From: JBJMHZ01 sp045807125
Lineage (GTDB): Bacteria > Actinomycetota > Actinomycetes > JAWWOL01
Direction of reading: 5' to 3'
Length of the DNA stretch: 64,000 nt
Assembly: GCA_045807125.1 (NCBI GenBank)
Contig: JBJMHZ010000021.1
Span: forward strand, 78,600 to 142,599
This document shows, one piece after another, positions 43,420 to 51,562 of the stretch; position 1 is the first letter of the stretch, and each line of letters starts with the position of its first letter. Below the pieces are notes generated by a model that made no database searches, was not told the origin of the DNA, and saw only the letters and a list, made by a program, of their open reading frames with translations. A program made the position numbers and the translations under genes.

Positions 43420-44114
43420 GGCGAGCTAGTACCCGCTCGTGGCGCGAGGACGCGCAGCGCGTTCAGGGTGAGCAACTGGCTCTCGACATCGCCCTGCTCG
43501 CGCCAGTCGACCGCCTCGACGCCGCTGCCCGCCGAACCGGGCCGCTTCCACCATCGCCGGTCGGCCGACCAGCGCCCGCTCTCGCCCCGCCGCGAGGCGA
43601 CCAGGTCCCTGGCGACCTCGGTCCGGGGATCGGCGCCGAAGCCGGCCCTCGTGAGCACCAGCAGGGCTTGCAGGGCGTCGTAGTACCAGTACGGCGGATA
43701 GTGCAGCTGAACCACCGCGGCGCTGAGCGGCCTGCCCGTCCGCAACGAGAGCACGACCCGGTGCGCGAGCAGCAGCTCGGCGGCCCTGGCGGCGGCGGCT
43801 GCTGAGGTGGAGTCGCCCGTCGCCGCCGCGTGCTCGTGCAGTCCCCACAAGGCCGGGAGGGTCTCGTGGAACGACGAGCGACGCGCCGCCGGTCGCCGGT
43901 CGCAGTTCCACCCACCGTCCGGCCACTGCCAGTCGGCGAGGCGATGGGCGAGCGTCCGGGCCCGGTCGTCATCGGCGAGACCGAGTCGGCAGGCGACCGC
44001 CAGCGCATTGCCCTCCTGCGACGCGCACCGCCGCGGCAGCCCGTCGACGACCGGCACGCTGCGCAACCGTCGCCGGCCGGCCCAGTGGTCGAGCACGACA
44101 TCGGCGGCGGCCAC
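43416..44114 (-). CDS. Squalene-cyclase-like alpha/alpha-barrel protein, 5' end probably lost
   Basis: 232 residues from the first usable start (GTG 44114). DWQWPDGGWNCD is a QW-like repeat, and HYPPYWYYDALQALLVL is typical of prenyltransferase/squalene cyclase-like repeat proteins of unknown role. In the same frame, conserved-looking sequence (RWSGYCALGIRPGHPGA) continues upstream to a TGA near 44216 without any ATG or GTG. The gene therefore seems to lack about 70-80 N-terminal residues of its family, or uses a rare start. Its end overlaps the DinB start. Confidence 0.6.
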   Translation of the reverse strand: MAAADVVLDHWAGRRRLRSVPVVDGLPRRCASQEGNALAVACRLGLADDDRARTLAHRLADWQWPDGGWNCDRRPAARRSSFHETLPALWGLHEHAAATGDSTSAAAAARAAELLLAHRVVLSLRTGRPLSAAVVQLHYPPYWYYDALQALLVLTRAGFGADPRTEVARDLVASRRGESGRWSADRRWWKRPGSAGSGVEAVDWREQGDVESQLLTLNALRVLAPRAGTSSP

Positions 44115-44222
44115 GGCCCCCGGGTGCCCGGGACGGATGCCGAGCGCGCAGTAACCACTCCAGCGCGGGGTCGCGGACCTCCACCGTTCCAGTGTCGTCG
44201 CGACGGTGCCGGCCGGCCAAGG

Positions 44223-45251
44223 TCAAGCGGCAAGCGGGGCGTGACCGGCGGGGACCACCTCGTCCGGGCGCGGCGGCGGCGGTGGCGTGCCGTCGCCGAA
44301 CGGCCGCCCGCCGAGCGCCTCCCGCCCGTGCGGGGCGAGCCAGCCGCCGGTGTCGGGCCCGACCGGCACGATGCCGGTCGGATTGATGTCGCGGTGCACC
44401 TGGTAGTAGTGGCGCTTGATGTGGTCGAAGTCGACGGTGTCGCCGAAGCCCGGCGTCTGGAACAGGTCGCGCGCGTACGCCCACAGCACCGGCAGCTCGG
44501 TGAGCTTATGCCGGTTGCACTTGAAATGACCGTGATAGACCGCGTCGAACCGCACCAGCGTGGTGAACAGCCGGACGTCCGCCTCGGTGATGGTGTCGCC
44601 CACGAGGTAGCGCTGCGACGCGAGCCGCTCGCAGAGCTGGTCGAGGCGGTCGAAGAGCCGGTGGTAGGCCCGCTCGTACGCCTCCTGGCTGCGGGCGAAC
44701 CCCGCGCGGTAGACGCCGTTGTTGACGTCGTGGAGCACGACGTCGTTGACCGCGTCGATCTCCTCGCGCAGCTGCTCCGGATAGAGGTCGGGGGCGCCCG
44801 GCCGGTGATGGTCTCGCCACTGCGTCGACAGGTCGAGGGTCAGCTGGGCGAAGTCGTTGGTGACGACCTGGCCGGTGGGCACGTCGACGATCGCCGGCAC
44901 CGTGATGCCGCGGTCGTAGCCGGGGAAGCGCGCGACGTACGCCTCCTGCAGGCGCTCGATGCCGAGGACCGGGTCGCGCCCGCCCGGGTCGAGGTCGAAG
45001 GTCCAGCTGCGCTCGTCGTGCGTCGGCCCCGCGATGCCCATCGACAGCGCGTCCTCCAGGCCGAGCAGGCGTCGGACGATGATCGCCCGGTTGGCCCACG
45101 GGCACGCACGGCTCACGATCAGCCGGTAGCGCCCCGGCTCGACCGGATAGCCGTCGCGCCCGTCCGCGGTGATGCGGGTGCTGATGTAGCGCTGGTCCCG
45201 GGTGAACTCGCCGCCCTGGCTCACGTACCGTCCGTCCTTGGTGGTCGCCAT
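44223..45251 (-). CDS. Glutathionyl/mycothiyl-hydroquinone reductase (GST-like, Ecm4/YqjG)
   Basis: 342 residues. SRACPWANRAIIVRRLLGLE holds the catalytic cysteine. NDFAQLTLDLSTQW, DLYPEQLREEID and HYYQVHRDINPTGIVPVGP match this GST branch, which removes thiols from quinols. Actinobacteria use mycothiol instead of glutathione. ATG 45251 lies 13 nt after GGAGG, while an out-of-frame ATG sits nearer, so initiation efficiency is uncertain. Confidence 0.88.
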   Translation of the reverse strand: MATTKDGRYVSQGGEFTRDQRYISTRITADGRDGYPVEPGRYRLIVSRACPWANRAIIVRRLLGLEDALSMGIAGPTHDERSWTFDLDPGGRDPVLGIERLQEAYVARFPGYDRGITVPAIVDVPTGQVVTNDFAQLTLDLSTQWRDHHRPGAPDLYPEQLREEIDAVNDVVLHDVNNGVYRAGFARSQEAYERAYHRLFDRLDQLCERLASQRYLVGDTITEADVRLFTTLVRFDAVYHGHFKCNRHKLTELPVLWAYARDLFQTPGFGDTVDFDHIKRHYYQVHRDINPTGIVPVGPDTGGWLAPHGREALGGRPFGDGTPPPPPRPDEVVPAGHAPLAA

Positions 45252-45327
45252 GGAGTCATCGTTCCCTCCTTTCGCCGAGGCATGGCGGTGAGGTGCGATC
45301 GCGGCGCGACCGGGCAGGACGGCTGGC

Positions 45328-45585
45328 ATGAGGGTCGCGGTGCGCGTGCGCCCGGGCGCCGGCGCCACGGTGGTCGGCGGCTCGCACGACGGCGCGCTGG
45401 TCGTACGAGTGGCTGCGCCGGCCGTCGACGGCCGCGCCACGGAGGCCGCCCTGCGCGCCCTGGCGGACGCCTTCGGCGTGCGGCGCAGCGCGGTCGCGCT
45501 GGTGACCGGCGCGACCAGCCGCACCAAGGTCGTCGAGGTGGCGGGTGCGACCGAGGAGGCGCTGCGCGCGCTGCTGGGCAGCTAG
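45328..45585 (+). CDS. DUF167 (YggU) family protein
   Basis: 85 residues. It begins RVAVRVRPGAGATVVGG, then LVVRVAAPAVDGRATEAALRALADAFGV and the end TSRTKVVEVAG: the full DUF167 domain of unknown function. It is divergent from the hydroquinone reductase, and the following gene begins 59 nt later. Confidence 0.88.
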   Translation: MRVAVRVRPGAGATVVGGSHDGALVVRVAAPAVDGRATEAALRALADAFGVRRSAVALVTGATSRTKVVEVAGATEEALRALLGS

Positions 45586-45596
45586 CAGCAAGGCGC

Positions 45597-45640
45597 GTCA
45601 ATGAATGTTGACGCCACGACGTCCGTCAGCATATGTTGAC
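45597..45640. promoter_or_regulatory. Two palindromic operators overlapping a leaderless promoter
   Basis: GTCAATGAATGTTGAC (45597-45612) and GTCAGCATATGTTGAC (45625-45640) are versions of one palindrome, GTCAACATATGTTGAC, 28 bp apart. The second contains TATGTT (45632-45637), a -10 box that ends 7 nt before the HTH gene's ATG. A repressor bound there would block its own promoter. Confidence 0.7.
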
Positions 45641-45644
45641 GGCC

Positions 45645-45866
45645 ATGACGACGACCGAGGAGATCGCCCGCGGTGCGGCCGGCGACGACCCCGACGTGGG
45701 GCTGCGGGCGGTGGCCGCGCTGCGCGCCCTCACCGAGCGGCTGGAGCAGCTCCAGGTCGACAACGCGCGCCGGCTCGGCTGGTCATGGCAGGAGATCGCC
45801 TCCCGGCTGGGCGTGACCAAGCAGGCGGTGCACCGCAAGCACCGGCGAGCGATCGGACGAGGCTGA
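45645..45866 (+). CDS. Small helix-turn-helix regulator
   Basis: 73 residues. An N-terminal helix (AVAALRALTERLEQLQVDNARR) precedes the HTH LGWSWQEIASRLGVTKQAVHRKHRRA. The layout is that of small DNA-binding proteins that accompany Clp-N domain proteins in actinobacteria. It probably binds the two palindromes upstream and represses itself; this is inference from position. The stop overlaps the next start (TGATG). Confidence 0.8.
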   Translation: MTTTEEIARGAAGDDPDVGLRAVAALRALTERLEQLQVDNARRLGWSWQEIASRLGVTKQAVHRKHRRAIGRG

Positions 45867-46438
45867 TGCTGGAGCGACTGACCCCCGGTACGCGCGCGAT
45901 GGTGATCGATGCGCAGGCGCGGGCCCGCGCGATGGGGCACGGCTTCGTGGGCGACGAGCACCTGCTGCTGGCCGCCGCCGCGAGCGAGAGCGTGGCCGGC
46001 GATGCGCTGCGCGCGTGCGGGCTGACGCCGGCCGCCCTCGAGCCGGTCGTCCGCCGGCCTGGCTCGCCCGCGGCTATCGATCGCGAGGCACTGGCGAGCA
46101 TCGGCATCGACCTCGACGTGGTGATCGCACGGATCGAAGCGGTCTTCGGGCCAGGTGCGCTCGCTCCTCCCACCCGCCGCGGGAGGCGGCGGCGGCCGGC
46201 CTGCCACGACGACCAGCCGCGAGGGCACCTTCGCTTCACGGCCAGGGCCAAGGAGTGCCTCGAGCTCGCGCTGATCGAGATGCGCGGCCGCCACGACGGG
46301 GCGGTCGACGTGGTGCACCTCGTGCTCGCCCTCACTGCGCTGGCCGGCGGACCGGCGCACGACGCCATGGCGGCGCTGGGCGTCTCGTCGCAGCAGGTAC
46401 GGACGACGGTGCTCGACCGCTATCGTCGCGCCGGTTGA
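45866..46438 (+). CDS. Clp N-domain protein (free-standing)
   Basis: 190 residues with two Clp-N-like repeats: ERLTPGTRAMVIDAQARARAMGHGFVGDEHLLLA and RFTARAKECLELALIEMRGRHDGAVDVVHLVLAL. No ATPase domain is present, so it resembles ClpC adaptor or decoy proteins. It is co-translated with the HTH protein and could modulate Clp proteolysis or the HTH protein itself. Confidence 0.85.
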   Translation: MLERLTPGTRAMVIDAQARARAMGHGFVGDEHLLLAAAASESVAGDALRACGLTPAALEPVVRRPGSPAAIDREALASIGIDLDVVIARIEAVFGPGALAPPTRRGRRRRPACHDDQPRGHLRFTARAKECLELALIEMRGRHDGAVDVVHLVLALTALAGGPAHDAMAALGVSSQQVRTTVLDRYRRAG

Positions 46439-46633
46439 CGACGAAAACGTCCGGTCGTCCGGTCAGCCGGCCGACCGGCATCTGCAGCTATTGCCCGGAG
46501 CTGAGGCGACGTTTGGCAAAGCGCCGTACCAGCACGATGCGGCGGACCTACGGTGCGCACGCAAGGCGAACCGTCGGGGCGGCAGAGCCGGCTCTCGACC
46601 CGTTCGCTCACTGCTCGCAGAAGGGGTCCTGCC

Positions 46634-48085
46634 GTGCGCTTTCGAATCCTTGCCCCGGTCGCCGCGCTCGCGACCGTCTGGGCCACGTCGCTCACCGCTG
46701 ACGCAGCCACCACGCTGCAGCAGGTCAGCTCCGATCCGTACGCCAACAGCACGAGCCAGCACGCCACCGAGGTCGAGCCCGACACCTTCAGCTTCGGCTC
46801 GACCATCGTCGAGACCGCGCAGGTGGGCCGGTTCTTCGACGGCGGCGCCACCAATGCCGGCTGGGCCACGTCGACGGACAACGGCACCACGTGGACGCAC
46901 GGCTCCCTGCCAGGCGTCACGAAGTACGCCGGCGGAGCGTACGACCGCACCAGCGACGAGGTGGTGGCGTACGACGCCAGGCACAACGTCTGGTTGATCT
47001 CCTCGCTGGCGATCCTCGAGACGCCGTCGGTGCACGGCGCGGCCGTCCTCACGAGCCGCTCCACCGACGGCGGGCTCACCTGGAGCAACCCGGTCACCAC
47101 CGCCACCGGCTCCGGGCTCGACAAGAACTGGATCGTCTGCGACAACACGTCGACCAGCCCGTTCTACGGCCACTGCTACACGGAGTGGGACGACAACGCG
47201 AACGGCAACCGGCTGAGGATGAGCACGTCGAGCGACGGCGGCCTCATCTGGGGCGCCGCGCTCAGCACGGCCAACAGCGCGACGGGCATCGGCGGCCAGC
47301 CGGTCGTCCAGCCGGGCGGCACCGTCATCGTCCCGGCCGGGAACGCCAACGACAGCGCCATCATCGCCTTCAGCTCGACGGACGGCGGTGCCAGCTGGTC
47401 GAGCCCGACGACCGTCACGACGATCACCGACCATGCGGTCGCCGGTGGCCTGCGCACCGAGCCGCTGCCGTCGGCCGAGATCGACGCCACCGGCAAGGTG
47501 TACGTCACGTGGCAGGACTGCCGCTTCCGCAGCCGCTGCAAGTCGAACGACATCGTGATGAGCACGACGACGAACGGGACCACGTGGTCGTCGGTCGTGC
47601 GCATCCCGATCGACTCGACGACGAGCGCAGTCGACCACTTCATCCCCGGCCTCGCCGTCGACAAGGCGACCTCGGGCAGCACCGCCCACCTCGCGCTGAC
47701 GTACTACTACTACCCGGCCGCGAGCTGCTCGTCGTCGACCTGCCAGCTCGATGTCGGGTACGTCTCGTCCACCAATGGTGGCTCGTCGTGGACGCTGCCG
47801 ATGCAGCTGGCCGGCCCGATGACCATGGCGCAGATCGCCAGCACGTCGCAGGGTCCGATGGTCGGCGACTACATCTCGACGTCCTTCGCGGGCGGCACCG
47901 CGCACGCGGTCTTCGCCGTCGGCAAGACCAAGAGCGGAAGCACGTTCGACGAGGCGCTGTGGACGACGGCCAGCGGCCTGTCCGCGCCGGTGGGGGCGGC
48001 GGTCGTCACGTCCCACGGCGAGCGACCGGTGCCGGGCGCCGCGTCGGACCACGTCGCGGCCCGGGCTCCGGTCATCCGCTACTGA
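46634..48085 (+). CDS. Secreted BNR/Asp-box repeat protein (sialidase-like)
   Basis: 483 residues. A signal peptide (RILAPVAALATVWATSLTADA) precedes a beta-propeller with at least five Asp boxes (STDGGLTWS, SSDGGLIWG, STDGGASWS, TTNGTTWS, STNGGSSWT). The Arg triad and Tyr of true sialidases could not be placed, so the enzymatic role is open. GTG 46634 follows AAGGGG. It is likely extracellular. The 195 nt upstream are non-coding and hold short GTCCGGTC-like repeats. Confidence 0.8.
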   Translation: MRFRILAPVAALATVWATSLTADAATTLQQVSSDPYANSTSQHATEVEPDTFSFGSTIVETAQVGRFFDGGATNAGWATSTDNGTTWTHGSLPGVTKYAGGAYDRTSDEVVAYDARHNVWLISSLAILETPSVHGAAVLTSRSTDGGLTWSNPVTTATGSGLDKNWIVCDNTSTSPFYGHCYTEWDDNANGNRLRMSTSSDGGLIWGAALSTANSATGIGGQPVVQPGGTVIVPAGNANDSAIIAFSSTDGGASWSSPTTVTTITDHAVAGGLRTEPLPSAEIDATGKVYVTWQDCRFRSRCKSNDIVMSTTTNGTTWSSVVRIPIDSTTSAVDHFIPGLAVDKATSGSTAHLALTYYYYPAASCSSSTCQLDVGYVSSTNGGSSWTLPMQLAGPMTMAQIASTSQGPMVGDYISTSFAGGTAHAVFAVGKTKSGSTFDEALWTTASGLSAPVGAAVVTSHGERPVPGAASDHVAARAPVIRY

Positions 48086-48213
48086 CCCACGCCCGCACCT
48101 TCGCGCGTTCCAGTGCACCCGTCGGCTCGTGGCAGGGCGCCGGTTAGTCGCGGGCCGCCGCGACGTCCATACGGCAGACTCGCAGGACCCCAGCCCATGA
48201 GGAGCCGACAGCC

Positions 48214-49698
48214 ATGCCCGACCGGCAGCCGAGCGCTCCGCCGCGCATGAGCGACCGCGCGCGGTGGCTCGCCCTCTACGTCCTGTGCGGTGGGATGCTG
48301 ATGATCGTCCTGGACGCGACGGTGGTGAACGTCGCGCTCCCGGTGATCCAGGACGATCTGGGCTTCTCGTCGGCCGATCTCGCCTGGGTGGTCAACGCGT
48401 ACCTCATCACCTTCGCGGGCCTGCTGCTGCTGGCGGGCCGGTTCGGCGACCTCGTCGGGCGCCGCAAGGTGCTGCTCGCCGGACTCGCCGTCTTCACCGC
48501 CGCCTCGCTGCTGTGCGGGACGGCGACGAGCCGGGCGATGCTCGTCGGGGCGCGGTTCCTCCAGGGCGTCGGGGGCGCGATGACCTCAGCGGTGATCCTC
48601 GGGATGATCGTCACGATGTTCCCGGAGCCGCGCGAGCAGGCCAAGGCGATGGGCGTGTACGGCTTCGTCGCCTCGGCCGGCGGATCGGTGGGGCTCCTGG
48701 CTGGCGGCGTGCTCACCCAATCCATCAACTGGCACTGGATCTTCTTCGTCAACGTTCCGGTCGGCATCGTGACCGCGGCGCTGGCCGTGCGACTGCTCCC
48801 TGCCGACAGGGGCGTCGGCCTCGGGCAGGGCGCCGACGTCCCCGGTGCCGTCCTCGTGACCACCGCGCTGATGCTCGGCGTCTACACCATCGTGGGGCCG
48901 GCCGCGACCGACGGCTGGGGCTCGGGCAGCGCGCTGCAGCTGGGCACGATCTCAGCGGCGCTGCTCGGGGCGTTCATCGCACGGGAGGCGACGGCGGCGC
49001 GGCCGCTCGTACCACTGCGCATCTTCCGCTCGCGCAACGTCAGCGGGGCCAACCTGATCCAGGTGCTGGGCGTGGCAGGCATGTTCGGCATGTTCTTCCT
49101 CGGCTCGCTCTACCTGCAGCGCATCCTCGGCTACGACGCGCTCCGGATCGGCCTCGCGTTCCTGCCCGCCACCGCGCTGATGGGCATCCTGTCGCTGCGC
49201 TGCTCGGAGTCGCTCATCACCCGCTTCGGCCCGCGGCGCCCGCTGGTGACGGGACTGCTGCTCATCGCCGGCGCGCTCCTCCTGCTCGCGCGGGCACCGG
49301 TCGACGGCGACTACGTGCGCGACGTGCTGCCGGTGATGATGCTGCTGGGCATCGGCGGTGGCGTCGGCTTCCCCGGTCTCATGACCATCGCGATGGCCGA
49401 CGTCGCACCGGCCGACGCCGGCCTGGCCTCCGGCCTCGTCAACACGACCGCGCAGGCCGGCGGCGCGCTCGGGCTCGCCGTCCTGGCGACGATGTCGGCG
49501 TCGCGGGCCGCCGGGCTGGCGCGCCACGGAAGGGCGGCGGCAGAGGCCCTGACCGGCGGCTACCACCTCGCGTTCTCGATCGCCGCGGCGCTCGTCCTCG
49601 CCTCGGCCACCGTCGCGCTCACCGTCCTTCGACCGGCGCTGCGCGAGCGGGCGGCGGAGGAGCAGGAGCCCGCGCTGGCCTGCTCCGAGCCGGCCTGA
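48214..49698 (+). CDS. MFS drug exporter, DHA2 (EmrB/QacA) type
   Basis: 494 residues with 14 predicted helices. Motif A is GRFGDLVGRRKVLL; the first helix motif is LDATVVNVALPVIQDDL and motif C is GGSVGLLAGGVL. It exports drugs or metabolites by proton antiport. ATG 48214 follows AGGAG. The sigma factor gene follows after 78 nt, with its own promoter. Confidence 0.9.
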   Translation: MPDRQPSAPPRMSDRARWLALYVLCGGMLMIVLDATVVNVALPVIQDDLGFSSADLAWVVNAYLITFAGLLLLAGRFGDLVGRRKVLLAGLAVFTAASLLCGTATSRAMLVGARFLQGVGGAMTSAVILGMIVTMFPEPREQAKAMGVYGFVASAGGSVGLLAGGVLTQSINWHWIFFVNVPVGIVTAALAVRLLPADRGVGLGQGADVPGAVLVTTALMLGVYTIVGPAATDGWGSGSALQLGTISAALLGAFIAREATAARPLVPLRIFRSRNVSGANLIQVLGVAGMFGMFFLGSLYLQRILGYDALRIGLAFLPATALMGILSLRCSESLITRFGPRRPLVTGLLLIAGALLLLARAPVDGDYVRDVLPVMMLLGIGGGVGFPGLMTIAMADVAPADAGLASGLVNTTAQAGGALGLAVLATMSASRAAGLARHGRAAAEALTGGYHLAFSIAAALVLASATVALTVLRPALRERAAEEQEPALACSEPA

Positions 49699-49776
49699 GC
49701 GGTCGCCGCAATTGCAGCCGTCGCATCGCCCGGACGCCGCTAGGGTGGAGGCCATCGACACCAGGAGGAGGGGCGG

Positions 49777-50799
49777 ATGAGCGACCTCGCAACCGCCGAT
49801 GCGGTCACCCTGGAGCTGGAGCAGCACCGGGCGGAGCTGACCGGTTACTGCTACCGCATGCTCGGCTCGATGTTCGACGCCGACGACGCGGTGCAGGAGA
49901 CGATGGTCAGGGCGTGGCAGGCCTTCGACCGGTTCGAGGGCCGGTCGGCGCTGCGCTCGTGGCTCTACCGGATCGCGACCAACGTGTGCCTCGACAGCCT
50001 CCGTGGCCGCAAGCGCCGCGCCCTGCCGATGGACCTGTCCGCCCCGGTGCCGGCCCGCACCCAGCCAGGCGACCCGCTGCCCGAGCAGACCTGGATCCAG
50101 CCGATCCCCGACGGCGACGTCGTGCCGGTCGACGGCGACCCGGCCGAGCGGGCGGTCTACCAGGAGAGCATCCGGCTGGCGTTCGTCGCCGCCCTCCAGC
50201 ACCTGCCGCCCAAGCAGCGCGCGGTGCTGATCCTGCGCGAGGTGCTGTGCTGGCAGGCGGCCGAGGTGGCCGAGCTGCTCGACACCACCGTCGTGTCGGT
50301 CAACAGCGCGCTCCAGCGGGCGCGGGCGACCCTGGCGGTGACCCGGCGCGACGAGGAGAGCCGGACGTCGTCGGGCATGGACGAGGCCGACAAGGCGCTG
50401 CTCGCCCGCTACGTCGAGGCGTTCGAGGCGTTCGACATCGACCGGCTCGTCCTGCTGCTGCACGAGGACGCTAGCATCTCGATGCCGCCGCTCGCGCTGT
50501 GGGTGCGCGGCCGGCCCGACCTGCGCGGCTGGTACCTCGGCAACGGCATCGGCTGCAAGGGCTCGCGGCTCATCCCCATCCAGGCCAACGGCTCACCGGC
50601 GTTCGGCCAGTACCGGGCGAGCGGGCCGGGCGGCCGGCACGAGCCGTGGTCGATCCAGGTCGTCGAGATCACCGGCGACCGCATCTCGCACGTGCACCAC
50701 TTCCTCGACAACGGCATCGCGCCGTCCGGGTTGTTCGCCCGCTTCGGCCTGCCGCTCTCCCCTCCGAGCAGCGGCGGCAAGCAAGACGACGCGAGGTGA
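49777..50799 (+). CDS. ECF sigma factor with C-terminal SnoaL-like domain
   Basis: 340 residues. Region 2 is GYCYRMLGSMFDADDAVQETMVRAWQ, region 4 LPPKQRAVLILREVLCWQAAEVAELLDTTVVSVNSALQRARATL, then a SnoaL/NTF2-like domain from about residue 200. This is the SigX5/SigJ-like type, in which the C-terminal domain replaces an anti-sigma factor. TAGGGT at 49741-49746 is a likely -10 and AGGAGG the ribosome site. Confidence 0.9.
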   Translation: MSDLATADAVTLELEQHRAELTGYCYRMLGSMFDADDAVQETMVRAWQAFDRFEGRSALRSWLYRIATNVCLDSLRGRKRRALPMDLSAPVPARTQPGDPLPEQTWIQPIPDGDVVPVDGDPAERAVYQESIRLAFVAALQHLPPKQRAVLILREVLCWQAAEVAELLDTTVVSVNSALQRARATLAVTRRDEESRTSSGMDEADKALLARYVEAFEAFDIDRLVLLLHEDASISMPPLALWVRGRPDLRGWYLGNGIGCKGSRLIPIQANGSPAFGQYRASGPGGRHEPWSIQVVEITGDRISHVHHFLDNGIAPSGLFARFGLPLSPPSSGGKQDDAR

Positions 50800-50837
50800 G
50801 GGGCGGTAGCGCCTGAGCCGGTCGGCGGCGCCGGTGG

Positions 50838-51167
50838 TCAGCCCGGCTCGCCCTCCTCCGGTTGCACCACCCCGGCCAACCCGGTGAGGTCGAGCAGCCG
50901 CCGCAGCTCGTCGCCCCCTCCCCGTACGCGCAGGCAGCCGCCGGCCCGCCGGGCCGTCAGCGCGAGCCTGACCAGGGCGTCGATGACGAGGAGGTCGGGA
51001 TAGTCGTGCCCGCCCACGTCGCAGGCCACCACGGTGGCTCCGCTGCGCAGCAGCTCGGTCACCTGGCCGCAGAGCAGCGCGACGTCGGCCGGCCCCAGGG
51101 GCCGTGGCAGGGCGACGGCCGCGGCGCGGGGCGCTGACCGCGGTCGCGGCGCACCGGTCCACCCCAC
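50838..51167 (-). CDS. STAS-domain protein (anti-sigma antagonist-like)
   Basis: 109 residues. VALPRPLGPADVALLCGQVTELL, then VVACDVGGHDYPDLLVIDALVRLALTARRAGG and LRRLLDLTGL follow the STAS/MlaB fold. The phosphorylatable serine of true antagonists (DxS) is replaced around DYPD, so it is probably not a classic SpoIIAA. It is divergent in direction from, and adjacent to, the ECF sigma gene. The GTG start is uncertain. Confidence 0.7.
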   Translation of the reverse strand: MGWTGAPRPRSAPRAAAVALPRPLGPADVALLCGQVTELLRSGATVVACDVGGHDYPDLLVIDALVRLALTARRAGGCLRVRGGGDELRRLLDLTGLAGVVQPEEGEPG

Positions 51168-51265
51168 GCGACGGCCTCCCTCGACTCCTCACCAGGGAAG
51201 ACCACCAGGGCGCAGAGAACTCATCGCTGCGTGCGGAGTCCGGCCGGCGATGCGTCCGGTTGCGC

Positions 51266-51562
51266 TCAGCCCGCGGCCGAGGAGCCCCCGGCGATCGAGG
51301 GCAGCACCTGGACGACGGCGCCGCTCCGCAGCCCGGTCGCGAGACCCTGCTCGCCGCGCACGTCGGCCCCGTCGACATAGACGTTGACGTGCCGGCGCAG
51401 GGCACCGGTCTCGTCGCGCAGCCGCGTCGTGAGCAGCGGGTGATCGGCAGCGAGCGCGTCGAGGAGATCGGCGAGCGTGCCGTCCGGCAGGTCGACGGTC
51501 AGCGCGCGGTTGCCACCGGCGAGATCGGCGAGGATGCCCGGCAGCAGCACCTGCACGCTCAC
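51266..51562 (-). CDS. MoaD/ThiS-like ubiquitin-fold protein
   Basis: 98 residues. VQVLLPGILADLAGGNRALTVDL, LADLLDALAADHPLL, LRRHVNVYVDGADVR and VVQVLPSIAGG form a beta-grasp protein ending in Gly-Gly like sulfur carriers. Five residues (SSAAG) follow the GG, so processing would be needed for a free diglycine end. Its GTG overlaps the beta-propeller gene's stop (GTGA), so they are made together. Confidence 0.82.
   Translation of the reverse strand: MSVQVLLPGILADLAGGNRALTVDLPDGTLADLLDALAADHPLLTTRLRDETGALRRHVNVYVDGADVRGEQGLATGLRSGAVVQVLPSIAGGSSAAG

Noticed and set aside
45251..45259. Out-of-frame ATG at 45259 of the hydroquinone reductase as true start
   Set aside because: It has better ribosome-site spacing, but its frame does not give the conserved protein; kept as a remark only.
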